A stretch of 64,000 nucleotides of DNA from Lichenostomus cassidix (lineage: Eukaryota > Chordata > Aves > Passeriformes > Meliphagidae), in assembly GCA_008360975.2 (NCBI GenBank), contig CM039211.1:21424943-21488942 (forward strand), given 5' to 3'. This document shows, in pieces, positions 23,101 through 37,100 of the stretch (position 1 is the first letter of the stretch; the number at the start of each line of letters is the position of its first letter). A program made the position numbers and the translations under genes. The notes beneath the pieces are model-generated. The model was not told the origin of the DNA. It searched no databases and saw only the letters and a program-made list of their open reading frames with translations.

Positions 23101-25974
23101 GGAGATTGACTGTGACTTAAAGTAGCTGGAGGTTATTAACCCTGTAAATCTTTCTGAAAGAGATTTCAGTTGCATTCAGAAAAATCAGCATATCATGGAC
23201 CTGACATAAATTACAGACTTTCAGGCTACGTTTGAATAAATAAATAATTTATTATATTCCAACAGATAAATCTGATTTTACAACCCGTAAGTTCCCCTCC
23301 CTGCCCATCATAAGAAAATATCCAACCATTTGATCAAGTCCCTCTAGTCCCCCAGTCTGACAATCTGATTTTTCTCTTGGAATATTTTAAAGTTAATTGA
23401 ACATTTTTAATCAATTTGTAAGAGTGAATAGTTTTGGTGTGGAGAATTTTATGGATGAATAAAAATTCATCTACATTATTTGTAATGTACATTGTTACTC
23501 TTGTATGAGAATTAAGATGCTCAGAAGACTCATGGTTAGAGGTGTGAATTAAACACAAATGTTTTAATGAATGCCAAAATGTTGAGTATAAAAATTATAT
23601 ACAGTTGAAGGAAGGCCAACAACTTCAAATCTAAATAATTTCTCTTGAGTCGAGGTCACAATAAGCGCTATTACTTTAATGCAAAAATAACTAGATGATG
23701 TCCTGGAGCCTTTAAATGTAGAAGGGTATAATAATTACTCCAGACAGGAGATCCTAAGACTCTCCCATTTACATTTGACATAATTTGTATGATGTTTGAG
23801 ATATTCACCCATGGCATTTTGCAGGTCTCCCCTGGAAAGAGTTGGAGAGAAAAAATAGAGACATCTGAACATGTTACAATGAGCATAAGAGATACTGGTA
23901 GAAGATTAAAGGTCTAATTCATTGCAGGCTCCCTACCTCTGTTGTTTCAGACTTAACTAGATCACCTGAAACACATAGTGTCTAACTATACTTTAAACCC
24001 CAAAAAAGTAATTTTCAAGCCCTTTTTTGTACCACAAAAACTATGTAATTCACATGAAGAAGAATTTTAGGTTTATGACTCAAAAACTTATGAAACAATC
24101 AAAAGAAAACTGTAGTGGTACTGAAACATCAATTGGACTAATAAAATCAAGATGCTTACACATTCCATTTTATTTACTAGCAAATAATAGGTGGGATGTC
24201 TCTTGGAGCTGCCTTTATGGTAATTTCTAAACTTTTAATGCAAAGCTGATTTAGTGGAAACTTGAAATGTAATTTAATGATTGACTGAGATGGTGCAAGA
24301 AATGCCTCAAGTGTTTCAGAGTAACAAAGCAAAACATACATTAATAATGTGGTTGAAACTCATTACAGTTTATTTTGCTCTTCAGAACTTACTTTTTGAT
24401 ACATGCAGATCCTTATTTCCTATTTCAAAGTTTTTTCAAAGAAGAAAAACTTGAAATGAAATCAGTATAGAGAAATGCATTTAAGGAGAGCTCATATTCA
24501 GTGAATTTAAAGGCAGAAAATTGTTAACAAGAAGGGTCGTTACCAAACTCCAAAGTATAAACAGCAAAAAAAAAAACCCATTTCTTAATTTCATGTGAGT
24601 TTCACACCACTGCATAGGTAAAACACCAAAACAATTACAGATAAGAGTGAATTTTACATGGTATAAATATGGAATTTTTAGTGGTGTGACCTGTCTTTAC
24701 AAGCTGAGTACTGAGGAGTCCTCAGCCATACAAACACTAGCTTTAACCTCTTGCTTGGACCCTCAAATTTCTTGTCTTTTAATTAAAAGCATGGAGAAAA
24801 CTTAAATGCCTGCAAGACATTTTAGGTTTTCTAAATACAAAGCAGATATAACATCTAAGCTGCAGGTCTTGTATTATATAATTAATACTAATATTTTTTA
24901 CTTCTGCAAAACTCAGCTCTCTTAACTGCATGCAAATTTGTTTCATTTTCCACCATGCTACAGTTAACTGCGAAATCCATCACACAGCAAAAATATGGAA
25001 AACGTAGATGAAAAACAATGAAGGACTTGATGTGTAGCAGAAGTAATCACTGTGAATTATCGGAGTGGATAACGCTTCAAAAATCAGTAAAGGAAAAATG
25101 TTACTCTTTTAAAGTGTCATATTACAACAATGTTTTGCTGAAAACTGTTGTCTGCATCCAATTTAGGAAGGCATCTGCTCATGTTTGCTTAAAACAAAAG
25201 GGTGGTTGACTTAATGAATTATTTACAGGCATGCAATATGGCAACAGTATCATTATGAACTCTCTCCTAAGATCTCCTCTGGCTACTCCTGGCAGGGTGT
25301 CAATTTGCTTGTTTTTATGGTAGGTGCAAGAAATTATGGAGCTATTCTCTGAAATGAGATTCTGCTATTCTACTCGCTAAATGTTAACAAAGTCAGTGAA
25401 CAAACCGCATCATCACTACATTGCTGGGAAAAGGTTTATTTCTTAATAAAGTAACAGTGTTCACAAACACAATTTTAAACCAAAATCATTGAAGTAGATG
25501 TGCAGAGGTTTTCCATAAATAGGTAGTTTCCTAAAACTACCAAGTTTTAGGAAGTATTTTTGATAGCAACAACAGATTATGCGTGTCTTTTAAGAGGAAT
25601 CTTTTAAACGCTAAGATAATTTTTGATGCACTTTCCTTATTCTCCATCAGCATATTAAGGGCCTACCTGGAAGTCATACCAGCAGTACTTAATTACAGAA
25701 ACCAGAGGAATAAAACTCCTTGGCAGCAAGAATTCAGAAGCATGAGGATTTTTTTCTGAGAGGCAATGTATACAACTTTCAAACCACTTGGGCAACTGAA
25801 ACATCAAGATCTCCTTTGAGAGCCACACTACCACTTAATTTCAACAAATAAGGTAGGGGGAAAAAGGGCTTAGTGAAAGTCTCCCACATTTGCATGAACC
25901 TACCAAAGAGTTACTAACAGAGGACTGCAAAAACAGAAAAGAAGAATCAAGTGGGGATTCCCCGAAGCTCTGCT
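20151..25974. other. Unique AT-rich DNA, no gene seen
   Basis: No supported gene. It contains the purine/A-rich tract at 21293-21346 and a short ATCAC repeat after it. The stretch 22730-22930 is less AT-rich and has several CpGs, with overlapping short open frames on both strands, and I could not classify it. Confidence 0.5.
21293..21374. repeat. A/G-rich tract followed by (ATCAC)n
   Basis: A run of 15 A continues as purines to 21327 and stays A-rich to about 21346. Four copies of an ATCAC unit follow (about 21356-21374). Low-complexity sequence without an attached transposon body. Confidence 0.8.
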
Positions 25975-26310
25975 CCCAATCTCATACTATTCAGTCACTA
26001 ATGACCTAGATAATGGAGTAGAGTATAATTAGTACATTTGAAGATGACACCAGGCTAAAAGCAGTGGCAAGTGCTGGAGGGCAACTTTAGAATACAAAAT
26101 GATTCTGACAAACTGGATAAATAGCCAGGGGAAAAAAAAAAGGCAAAAAGGAAAAAAGAGAATGATTACAGACTATTATTCTTGGTAGGAGCAGTCACTA
26201 AAATGTGGGACAAGGAACAACTGATCAGTGGTAGTATTGCACTGATATACAGGTTCTGCTTAATCATAATCTGAACACGAATCCACAGTGGTCTATCACT
26301 GCAAGGAAAA
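25975..26310 (+). mobile_element. Old CR1 LINE fragment (RT region)
   Basis: The segment TCACTAATGACCTAGATAA followed by TTTGAAGATGACACCAGGCT (26037-26056) follows the CR1 ORF2 text around the polymerase F-x-D-D-T box. Codons 26037-26048 read F-E-D-D, so both metal-binding aspartates survive although the frame does not. The match is convincing to about 26110. A weaker continuation (GAACACGAATCCACAGTG near 26274-26291) resembles the next conserved CR1 stretch. No 3' tail, so this is an ancient internal piece. Confidence 0.6.
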
Positions 26311-29300
26311 CACTTAAATTATTAGGATGCTCAAACTATATGGACAGAATCGAGGCAAAACACCACTGCTTAGTGCTGCCACAGTCTTAGCGCTGTGTAC
26401 CTCACTCCAAGGAGAGACATTTTTCTAATCTGTCTCGAACTGGTCTGTAAAAGAAGCCTAAAAACATGGCTCACAAAAGACTAAACTAATCATACTGCTT
26501 TGACTTGAGAGGCAAAAGAGGAAGGAGAGCACAAACCTCCAAACTTTCCCTTATTGAATTAGTTTTCACATGTATGAATAATCTAGTTTAAAATTAATAT
26601 TCTATTTATTCCGTTAATTTCAACAATTTCAATAATAATACTTTATTTATACTTTATCAGATAAGAAATAAACAAGCTTTATAACAGATGTATAACTGAG
26701 CTTCCCAGGCACTCATTTGAGGAGACAATTGGATAGAGGCTGTCGAAACCGAGTGCATATATTGTACAGAGCACATTGTACCTAGAAATTAAACACTGAC
26801 TAACAAAAAGTTATTTTGCTCATTTGATGGCAACAGTGTTTGCTCAGAATTTATAATACAGTGGTATGACCCAGGAGACATTGCATCATCTTTCCATAAC
26901 AGTTGCTTTCCCCTACCTCATAGGAGAAAAGAAAAAGAAAGAAAAATGAAAAGAAAAAGAAAAAAAGGAGGAGTGAGATAAAAAAAGTTAATGAGTTTCA
27001 TCTCTTTCATAAAGCCTGCAGATCATGGAAGCCATATTATTTTCAAGTGCACCTGTATGTAGTTGGTTTAATAAATACTGTGGTTTTACAAATTACCTTT
27101 GTGTATTCAGGTGAGCTGATAGACGGATATTCCATATTAACACAGATCTCATTCATCTCATTTGTGCTCAATATCATTTGCTTTCTGACCCAAGCAGCGT
27201 GCTTGTTTATCTTTATTTTAGGTCTTCTGGGAATCAGAGCATTTCCAAAACAGATCTAAAGTCCAACAGAAAAGATTTCAGGGATGCTATCAACTTGTGT
27301 ATAATTGGTTAATCTGGACAGGTTCTGGGTGACATTGTGTTCTCTGTGCTGAGGTCTTTTGTCTGAAGGGAGACAAGGACAGGAAAGCTGGTACTTGTGT
27401 GTGTCTGGCATCCAGAATGAATCACTTTCCTCTGCATTTATTACACCCCAGCTATATACTGTGAGAGAAACTGCAACTGTGCTTTTCCTTTGGGGGACAA
27501 AAACCTGTCAACTTGACAAGTCTATGGTCATTTTGAATAACATATGAGTAAATGGGTATTTTCCAGAGCTATGAGAGGGCTTTAACTCTTTTAAGGGAAG
27601 CAAAGATGAGAAACTGCAGTGGAATATCCTAAAACACAGTAAGAGGAACCTGATTAGCCCTTATTATATTATCCAAGGATTGCTCTTTAATGTTTATGTG
27701 CAGTCCTAATAATAGGAAGTTTCTTATTCTGTTATTTTGAAAAAAAATTTCCTCTGAAATCCCTTTAGAGGAATCTTCTCCTGACTGATTAAAAAGGCAG
27801 ACATTTCACCCCGAATATTTGCAACTTAAAAAAACTAAATACAGGTTTTAATTGTGCTATATAGTATGTTTATCACTGCAGTTTTCCCATTATTTTCAAA
27901 AAAACCATTTGAACATAAATAGGCCAGAGGCTTTTTAGCTTCAGAGAGTAGGGAAGAGACCAGCTCTGTTGTTTGGGAGTAATTTAGCACAAAGCTGGAA
28001 GGACATCAGGATACTTATAAACATAGCATGTAATTTTAGTTAATTTCCCGGCCTTATAGAGATGTGTTTCCATTTAGTGTGGCTGATAGTGTGTTTGTGG
28101 CAAGGGTAGGTTGGACTCAATTTATTAAGTGCAAGTTTAGCTCTTGCAGCCTTCAGCAATTCCAGACTTTCTGCTTAGCTACAGACAGTGTAATCAGTCT
28201 TCCCCTTACAACAGCCCTAAGCTTGGTGTTTGAAAAATACATTGTGTTTATGAAGAGAGAGGAAGAAGGGCTAAAGAGAACTGTTTGAGAATAACAAATT
28301 AAATTGTCTTTATAGTTAGACTGCAGTCCTGCACATCCCATGCTGTTGTTGTCTAAAAGACATTACTGGATCTGTCTTCAGTGAGGAATTATTTGATCTG
28401 CCTTCTGACAGTGTGCTTGTCTACACCACTGGGGTCCCTGGATGACCGTCATGCATGGGCAATATAAATGTCTGGGAGCATCTGACAGGGGTAAGCAGAG
28501 GTATGTGACAGGACATTAACCACTTAGGGGGTTGATTTCATTGCTTGCACAGAGTTCAGCAAGGCTTTGCAGTCTGAGAGATGCCACAGCCGGCCTGTAG
28601 TGACAGCTGTGCTCCCTTTGCACTCTTGGCAGCCTAACTTCAGTGAAATTTCCACCCAGTGCTTCTGCAGTGCTTATTTATCTGCTCAATACATGACAGC
28701 CTATTAGAGAGCAAGCCTTGAACACCCTCAGACAATCTTTGTCCAAGATTGTGCTGTTTGTCAATAAATATGTTTTCATAACTTTGTGTTTTTAAACAGA
28801 CAAAATTAATACATCCAGTTTTCATGTGAGGCTAGATATAATGCATCCTGTGGCTCTGGACCATCTCCTCTATGTTGTCATATTACAGTACAATGTGTGT
28901 CTTTAGGCTTTTTTTTTTCCTCCACCCAGCCCCCACTTTTAAAATTTCCACTGGAAAAAAGGGTATTTGAAGCTTGAAGAAGCTGAAAGGCCTGAAGGTT
29001 ATGGAAGAGGAAAACATTAAAGTAAACGTCAATCTTGCATGCTGCTGCCTCAGACACTTATTCCTGTGATATCTGAGCCATGGCACCAGCACAGTGCAGA
29101 GGGCACAGGAGTTTTGGGAGAGAAGGTGAAGGCTGTGCTGGGTGATGTGTGGTGCTGCCTGGCTGCTGGTGGGAGCTCTCTGCATCAGCAGATGCCTCCA
29201 CTGCCACCACTCTCAGCTCTGGTGCAAGCTGTGTCTTTAATCAGGCAATTTCTTCTAGCCTATTGTCTAACTTTTGACCATGTTCAGGTCAAACTGAGGG

Positions 29301-32300
29301 AAAACCAGGTATAAGTATTGACAAAAACACACACCCAAACACAAACACATTCAGTTATGCACCTGTGCTCCCCCATCCCCACTCTCAGGTCCCCTGCTTT
29401 CACAGGTCACAAGGACCTCCCTGGCCACCACCCTTCCGAGCGTTCCTGGCCTGGTACAGGTTGCCCATGGCCATGGTCCCTTGAGGGTGTCTCTGTCCTG
29501 GTGTGTGTCCCACAGCTGCTGTCCCTCAGGGGCTTCTGGCTCCTTTGGCACACTGTCCTCCCCAGAGAGCATCTCCAGCCCTCACATCTGGGGCCTTTCT
29601 TAAACACAGCTTTCCAGGATCCGTCTGTGTTTCTGCAGCTGGCAGTCATGGGTCAGGATGGGTGTTCTTTCCTGTGCTGTTTCTCTCAGCATCAGGGGAG
29701 GCTCCACATGTTTGCCATGGGACCCCAGCCTTCTCCCACACCACTGTAGCCATCTGTACACCACTGTAGCACTGCTGTATTCCCTGCCACCTAAACCTTA
29801 TCTCTCCAAGAAGTGCATGCCTTGAGGAAGCCCATTCTGATGCAAACTGGTTCCCTCAGCAGAGCCCTGCTCTCTGTTTGCCAAGTGTCTCCTGCTTTCT
29901 GGGTGATCTTGTAACAGTGCCTGAGGGCCTCCCCAGCTGGGGTCCCTACATGCAACACAACTTTCCAGGAAAATAAACAGAACCTAGTGTTTCCTGATCT
30001 CACACGGATATTTTGAAATGAGTACACCCAGGGGGAACCCTGACATAAGCACAGGTCAGTACAGGGAGAATGGCTGTCCATCTCCATGGGAGAAGGCAGG
30101 GATGCCCCTCATTTTCAAAATGAAACCAGCCCCAACAAATCCTATCAAGTTTCTATCTGCCATTAGTCACGTCTCTCACTGTTTCTTGGAAGTCTTGAGG
30201 AAAGTGCACTGGAAAGGCTGCCATAGCCCCAAGCTCTCTTTTGTCAGTGTATCTCTCTTTACATCCTTATTTTGACATGATGTGTATAAAGTTGCTAACA
30301 TTAGCTGGAGGTTTGAACGTTGTTTTAATATTTATTGAGTTTGTAATCTCAAAAACTGCAGATACAACTAGGTTCCAAAGAGGTAGAAATAGATTATAAG
30401 ACTATCATCAACCAAAGAAAAACAAAAAAGTAATAATTATATCATGTGTATGAAGAAATGAAATCATTAAATAAAGCACAAGAAAATAGTAGTTTAGTGT
30501 GGTCGACAAATATTTCTGTACATGATAATTTAAAAACATAGTTAAAATGTCCATCACCAGATGCTAATTCCCCACAGCTGGCCTGATAATTGCATGTAGA
30601 TGTCATTTAAGGAGTGGGTGTTGTGAAGTCAATTAAAAAGCAAAAGTTCAGAGCACTTGTGTGACACAGAGATGAAGCTGAAGAAAGCATGAATCTGGTT
30701 GTGGCAAGTGATGCAGAATGAAGGTTTGTAAGGAGGTGGTGCAATGAAACAGAGGTGGTGGTAAAGAGTGGAGGAGAAGTACCTGAGAGGAAATCATAGA
30801 ATTGAAGAGTGCAGGTCCAAGAAGTTAGGACAATTAGTGTGGAAGAGCATCTGGCACCACTTAGAAAATTTCTGTGAAGAAACCATTACATGCCAAATAT
30901 ATTGTCAGCTAAATGTCACAAAATTTTTTAAAAGTCATGTACCACCTGAATTAATCACAAGTCACTTATTTATGAGTGTATGATCTCAATTTCTAAATGT
31001 GTGAGAATGTTGTAATTAAGATTGATCTCAGGAATACTCTGATAGTATTTCTATTTTTTGTTGGATATTTGTGAGAAAATATCTTGTCAAATGTATGCAT
31101 AATGTAATCATTCTCACAAAACTTTCCAGACTGAAATTAGCTTTCTACAAATATTTTACCAGAAAAGTCTACTACATAAAAGTCTACCTGCAAAGGAGGT
31201 CAGGTCAGTGTCATGCCATTTTGAAATGCAGATATGAGGATACTTAAATAGGTCAGTCCTTGTAATTTTGAAAATCTGAAATTGCCACAGGAAAAAAAAA
31301 TCAGTTTAGCATAAAAGTCTCATGGATGCCTTTCCCACCATTGTTTTAATGTGAACTATTATTTCCTATATTTTCTATGAGCCTGGACTATGATAAAAGC
31401 AAAAATGAAATGAAAGATGAGTGTGATAGATGAGGCCACTGATCTCAAATGTTGGTTTTTAAGAAAGAAGGAAGTTTAATTTATGGACAGAAATGTTTTG
31501 GCACCATATCTATTTTATAATCAGTGCTGCATTCCTAAATTTTCTTTTAATCTCTTTTGGTAAATCATTATCTGATAATACATATGATATATAATCTATG
31601 AAAGAAACTATGAAATAAATGAGAATGAAATATAAACTATCCCATTTTCATGGCTGAAGAGAAATAAGGGAGAGGGGAAAAGGCTTCAAGAAAGAGATTC
31701 CTAGTAATGGCAAAATCTTCCATATTATCATTCCTAGTCATCATTGTAGTAAACATATCTGCAACTTAAAATGCAGCATTGGATCTTTTAAATAAAAAAA
31801 AAAATTGTCCAGCCATTAGTGCAGCAGATATGATATACATTGCTATGATTTTAGTATTTTCCTACTTAACATTATGGCAATAATATATGTTGTCAGATTC
31901 CAGGATCTTATTTCATATATTTATTCTCCTACCATGACTTCTAATAAGGCTGCTGACAGAATCAGGTAGTATTCACACAGTATGTTGGATTCAGCTTCCT
32001 GTACTAAAGCAAATGTGCTACCCTAATACTCTTAGTGCACAACAACCATAGAAATCTATTGCAGAAAAACCTGCATTATAGCCTTTCTGCTACTACTGAG
32101 ATGAAGGCCATTATCAAGAGAGGGTAAAAGTGTTCAGACATTCTCTGGAGTTGACAAATTATAAAAAAGTCACCAAATAGTTAAAGTGAATTTAATCTGT
32201 GACAATATTCAAAGCACAGAGAATTCTGCCACTGAGCAAATAAACTACATACTGAACCAGTGTCAAAGAGTGAAACTGCATTGCCTGGAGTCCTGCTATG

Positions 32301-34011
32301 AATGTGTTACATTAATCAGCCCTGTAGCCAAAATACCACGCAGTGCTGTTGCAAGTTAGTCTTGGGATAAAAAGAAACATGGTCTGTGTAAATGGCACTG
32401 CCTAAAGAAGGGCTCTTGCCATATTGAATAAATTGCTTTTCAGGGAAATAGAGTGGTCAGATGTGACATCAGGTTTGTTTGCCCCTCTCAGGAACAGCTA
32501 GGTTAACATTGAGAAAAACTCTTTGCAATGATGTAGAGCAAACATTATGTCCCACGGCTTGCAGCCAGACTGCTCATGTAAACTATGTTTTGAATAAAGA
32601 AAAGGGTAGAAAGCTTATTCCTAAGAATATTAAAGTGTTAATATTAATGGAACATTCCATTTAAATGTCAAAAATAATTAATAACATGTTGAAATTTTCT
32701 ATTGATGTAAATATAGTGATTGACTCATATTCCTGTTTTCTGTCCTGTTACCAAATGCTCATACTCTCAAAGGAATCATAGCAAATGGTGTAAGGAAAAT
32801 CAATATGTCCAAACCAGAGACATGGTTGGTACCCAGAAAATGAGGAATTATCTTTATATCAATAACTTCTCAGAACAGCTTCCAATAAGTACAGAATTAT
32901 TCTGATGAATTCATCAGGTAATATGAAGACTTTATCTAGGCTTCAATGGTTAAGAACAGGCGAGTCAACATTCTGTCATCATAAAGATTATAGTCTATAC
33001 CCTGCTCAGAAAAGGTCTGCACCAGCCTACAGGTATTAGCAGAACTAAATAGAAGATCATGACCTCAAAGTTGTGATTGCAGAGGAAGGGAGAGAGAGCA
33101 GTGAAAAGAACACTTGTCTTACCAGAAAATAAGAATAATGTCCTTCTCTTGAGATGTAAAGATATGAGTTTTTGACATCCTGATCCATCATTTGTGAAAA
33201 TGTGGAATAGCAAAGCATGCCTCTAATTCTTCCAGAAAGAAAATGTATATTCTTTCTATATTTCCACTCATGGTTCACAAAAATTCACAGTGCACCAGAC
33301 TTTGTAACACATAAAGCAGTCATATCAGTCTCTGGTCAGGTTTCATTAGAACATGCTCTGTTGCATTTCTCCATTCTGGAGGATCAAAAGACAGCAATAG
33401 TCAAATTTTGAGGATTCTGCTCAGGAAGGATTCTCCTACAGTCTATTTTGTATGGTCCTGCTCACACAACTCTAAGCTGAGGTCAGTTACTTCATCGACA
33501 ATTTCTTCATGTTCTAAAGATCTGAAAAGTCAATTGGGATAACTTAGTCTGAGCCTGCTAGCAAAAACTGCTACGAACTTTTTGATTGTTCTACAAGCTG
33601 GTGAAGACTTTTTCTCTTGAGAATTTTGTGGTGAATTATCAGTAACGTATAGATGTACAAAAAACGAAACATATATTATTCCTGAGAAAGGTTTCACTAT
33701 GCTAGAACTGTCAGACAACTTTGCTCCTTCAGGATTTCCAAGCCAGTTTTTCAGACTCAAGGCTTGACTCAAATGCTTTAAGAAAAACATGGTTACATTT
33801 ATTTTAACTTCAGCCAATCTCACCTGCCACCAAGTGAGTTCCAATTCTCTCTCAAACAAATCAAAGTAGATGTTATCATATTTTTGGGTTTTTTTGAACT
33901 GCAGAATTATCCATCTCTGCTTTAGCAGAGAGGCTGTTTTCATGTTTTCCAATATTTCCTCTCCTGCCCCTTTAAAAACCCTGCTTTTTCTTTTTTGCCC
34001 TTTTTTTGGGG
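26311..34011. other. Mostly unique AT-rich DNA, no gene seen
   Basis: Contains the homopurine tracts at 26923-26973 and a clearly GC-richer patch at about 29050-30150 (see findings). One hydrophobic T-rich frame (27047-27259) and a 186-codon minus-strand frame (33530-34090) lack independent support. The stretch 28370-28640 has mixed composition and no repeats, and could be conserved non-coding DNA. Confidence 0.5.
26923..26973 (+). repeat. Homopurine (GAAA)-rich tract
   Basis: Two purine-only runs (26923-26946 and 26948-26973) are separated by a single T. Simple low-complexity DNA. Confidence 0.8.
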
Positions 34012-34029
34012 GTGTGTGTGTGTGTGTGT
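34012..34029 (+). repeat. (GT)9 microsatellite
   Basis: Nine GT units follow a G run, ending 18 bases before the truncated start of a CR1 fragment. Confidence 0.9.
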
Positions 34030-34047
34030 TTCTCCATCCTACCACTT

Positions 34048-34172
34048 CGTTGGAGATATTTAAAATTTGCCTGAGCTTGGTCCTGGGCAACAGGCTCTGT
34101 CTGAGCAGGGGGGTTGGACCAAATAACCTTGAGGGGTCCCTTCCAACTTCAGCTATTATGTGACTCTGTAAC
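34048..34172 (+). mobile_element. CR1 LINE 3' end, short, sense
   Basis: Reads GGAGATATTTAAAATTTGCC, then GTCCTGGGCAACAGGCTCTG, then GAGCAGGGGGGTTGGACCA, then GGTCCCTTCCAAC. It ends in a decayed ATTCTGTGATTCTGTGA-type tail (ATTATGTGACTCTGTAA). This is the standard CR1 3' UTR, here 125 bp and 5'-truncated. Confidence 0.9.
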
Positions 34173-37100
34173 TCCAGAGTGTGGATCCATCAATGGAAAA
34201 CCCACATGACAGACTTCGGAACTACTGCATATAAAAGAGCCCATGTGGAGACAATATCTCAGCAAAATTATGTCTCTTTTGTCAGGACAGTGACAGCCAG
34301 GATCAGCAAGTTGTGACCACCTGTCTGGTGGAATAACAAACTAAACAGGGGTGGACCAAGACTACTCTAGGCAAGTTGTGTAATATCTAGCGGCCAGAGA
34401 TGGGGCTTTTTGTTAGCCTGTTATTAAAATATATTTTGTGTATTTTATCTGTTCCATTCGGTGCTACAAAGCCTGCTATGTTATTACAAACTGATGTTAC
34501 GGGTGATAGGAAAAATACATAACCTGTAAGAGAGGTGTGGGAATGGGGACAAGATTTTTCAGTGATGGTGAGCTCCATAATGTTGCAGCTTTTATCTGCC
34601 CTCTTCAGCTTCCTAATTTCTCCTAAAGAAGTTACATATATTAGCTTTCTCTTTATGATTTTATTTACATATTTGTTTATGTGAAATTAGACAAAACACA
34701 TGGTCATTAGACAAAACATGCTCATGACTATTAAAAAAGTCAAACAATAAAAACTGGCCTTGATCAGTACATTTTCCTTAAGAATTAAATATTTTTCAGT
34801 TCACTGTATCATAATGAATGTCCTAACTTGATACAGCTGTGTATAATGAAAAAGAAAAAGCCTGATAATTTTTTATTTCTGATTTCACTGCAATTTCTCA
34901 TGTCATTGGTATGCCCCACTAACAACAGGAATTTGGGATACAAGACCTATTTTGTACCCTCTTCCTTTAGGAAGGAGAAATAGAAAATGCTACAGTATTA
35001 ATAAATGTATTTGCGCTTCAAATTCTTCTCTTCATGAAACTGAGAATTTTGAATATCAAAAAAATAATTTTGTTGTTCCCTCAGATTAGCTCTCTGTCTG
35101 AAATATACTGTGTTGGAATGTTAATTGAGTTTGACATAGGCATGGATATAAAATGCATCATGCCACTCAACTTACCAGCAGTGAAACTGATTACCAATTA
35201 TAATCATTCTCTGCATGGTGACAGCATACCAAGATGGAGATGTTGAATATTTCAGTTTGCAATATTATCTGGGTTGTTTAAAGTACTGACTACGTGTCCT
35301 GAAACCAATAGAGGTAATTGGTATGCATGTAAGAGCTGGCAGACTGAGCACATCACTTATTTATAGAGTCTTTTGATGTAACTCTGTGGAAAAAAATGTT
35401 AATAAAACATGGTTCAAAGGAAAATTTACACTCACCATTATAATATGACATAAAGTACAAATTATTGTACCTGAATAACTGTTTTCTAGTGAATAGTGTT
35501 CCTTTTTCCTTTTATTGAAATAGTCCACTGAAACCTAGCAGAAGGGGGAAGGGGAACACAAAGAACAAGAAAGCTATTAACTCTTTTCATTTTGTGATGC
35601 AGCTATCTGGAAATTAAGATGCATACACAAGATAGAGAGTTGGAAATCACTGGGTAGGTCATCGCTTTCATAACCTTCTAATTTGCTCCACAAATTGGTT
35701 TATGGTCCTCTTAGGGCATGTTCATCAACAAACTCCATGTCAACAATTTATGTGAAGCTTGAAATGGACCAGAAAACAGGATACAGGAAGCAACATGGTG
35801 ACCTCAGTTGAAAGGCAATGAGCCAGTTAAATTAGCCTTCACATAAGTCCTTCTACTGCAAGGACATCAGCAATCCTCACGTCTTTTCAAATAGGAAGAT
35901 AAATTTAAAATGTTGAGATAACATTTACAGAATGCTTTGTTTTTGCCAGAACTGGTTGGAAACCTTACTAAATCTATGCAGAATGCAAATTTTGTATCAG
36001 AGGCAGAAAAACCATAGAGCTTCTAGTCACCAGTTAAGAAGAGAGAAGAGACACAATATTTGCAAATACTGGTAAAAAACCAGTTTCATTAGACTCAGTA
36101 TTTATTTTCTATGGAGTGAGGGAAATTCTTAATATTGGCAACAAAAGGGAAAAAGGAATGTTATAATGTCCTGACTGTCTCATGGGTGTTAAATATTAGG
36201 ATACTGCATAATATTCATGAGAAATTGCACTTAATTTTGTCATTAATCACTGAGTGGTTATGTCCATGCCCAGTGGCGGCAAATTAAAGTTGACCAAGCA
36301 CTGACCACTGTCATTTCCATAAAGCTGACCATCTGCATTTCCTGCTGTTAAATGTTTCACTGCGCAAGTGCTCCAGGCATGTATTTTTAAGGGACTGTTA
36401 GCAGTTCACATAAGCAGAATTGCACATTAGTGATATCTTTTGGTCTGTAATTTTTGCCCTGTGATGCCTGTCCATCATGGCAATGTAAACTCTGCATAGG
36501 TACAGAGATTAGTTATTAATGTCTCCCAAAAATGCCTTAGCACCCCACTGATTTTGCTTAAAAAAGGGAAGGAAGATGCTGGTGAAATGGCCAGAATCTA
36601 CAATGAATGAATTCCTGTATAGTGAGTTACATACTCAGGTAGTCTCATTAATGTAATTTAAAGCCTTCAGTTTTATATAGCATTGAAGGCTACATCTGCC
36701 TGTCAAAAATACCTATTGATCTTGTGGCTTCTCTGCAGACCTGCTGTCATGGAGATAGTCTTGATTTGATTTTGGCTTTATGAAATACCTGGGATTACTT
36801 TTCAACTCCACTTTAAGAGTTAAGCACAACCTCTTGAATCATAATTTTGCCTTAAGCAATATTTATTTACTTAGACCATATTTGCATGATTAGAGCATGA
36901 AGAGAAATAGGGCTGTGAAATGTGTTTAAGGCCAAATTCCTCTGCAAGTTGACTGCTATCAGGACTGTAAATCCTGGAGAATATACTATGGATTTGAGGT
37001 GGGTAAGAAAAAATAAATTCTCCTAAACAGTATGTTTCTTCTGGGCTAACCAAATTCATGTTTTATTCATAAATCACATAATATAATGCTTGAATGTAGA

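Noticed and set aside
27047..27259. Hydrophobic 70-codon frame resembling a membrane protein
   Set aside because: T-rich DNA produces Phe/Leu/Ile-rich frames by chance. It has no conserved motif and no clear exon borders.
29318..29749. 143-codon frame in the GC-rich island
   Set aside because: An overlapping frame of similar quality runs on the other strand, and there is no domain, start context or exon border.
33530..34090. 186-codon open frame on the minus strand, the longest in the window
   Set aside because: It overlaps the CR1 fragment and GT microsatellite at one end, has low-complexity Thr-His repeats from that microsatellite, no recognisable domain and no convincing splice sites. 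Chance is the simpler explanation.
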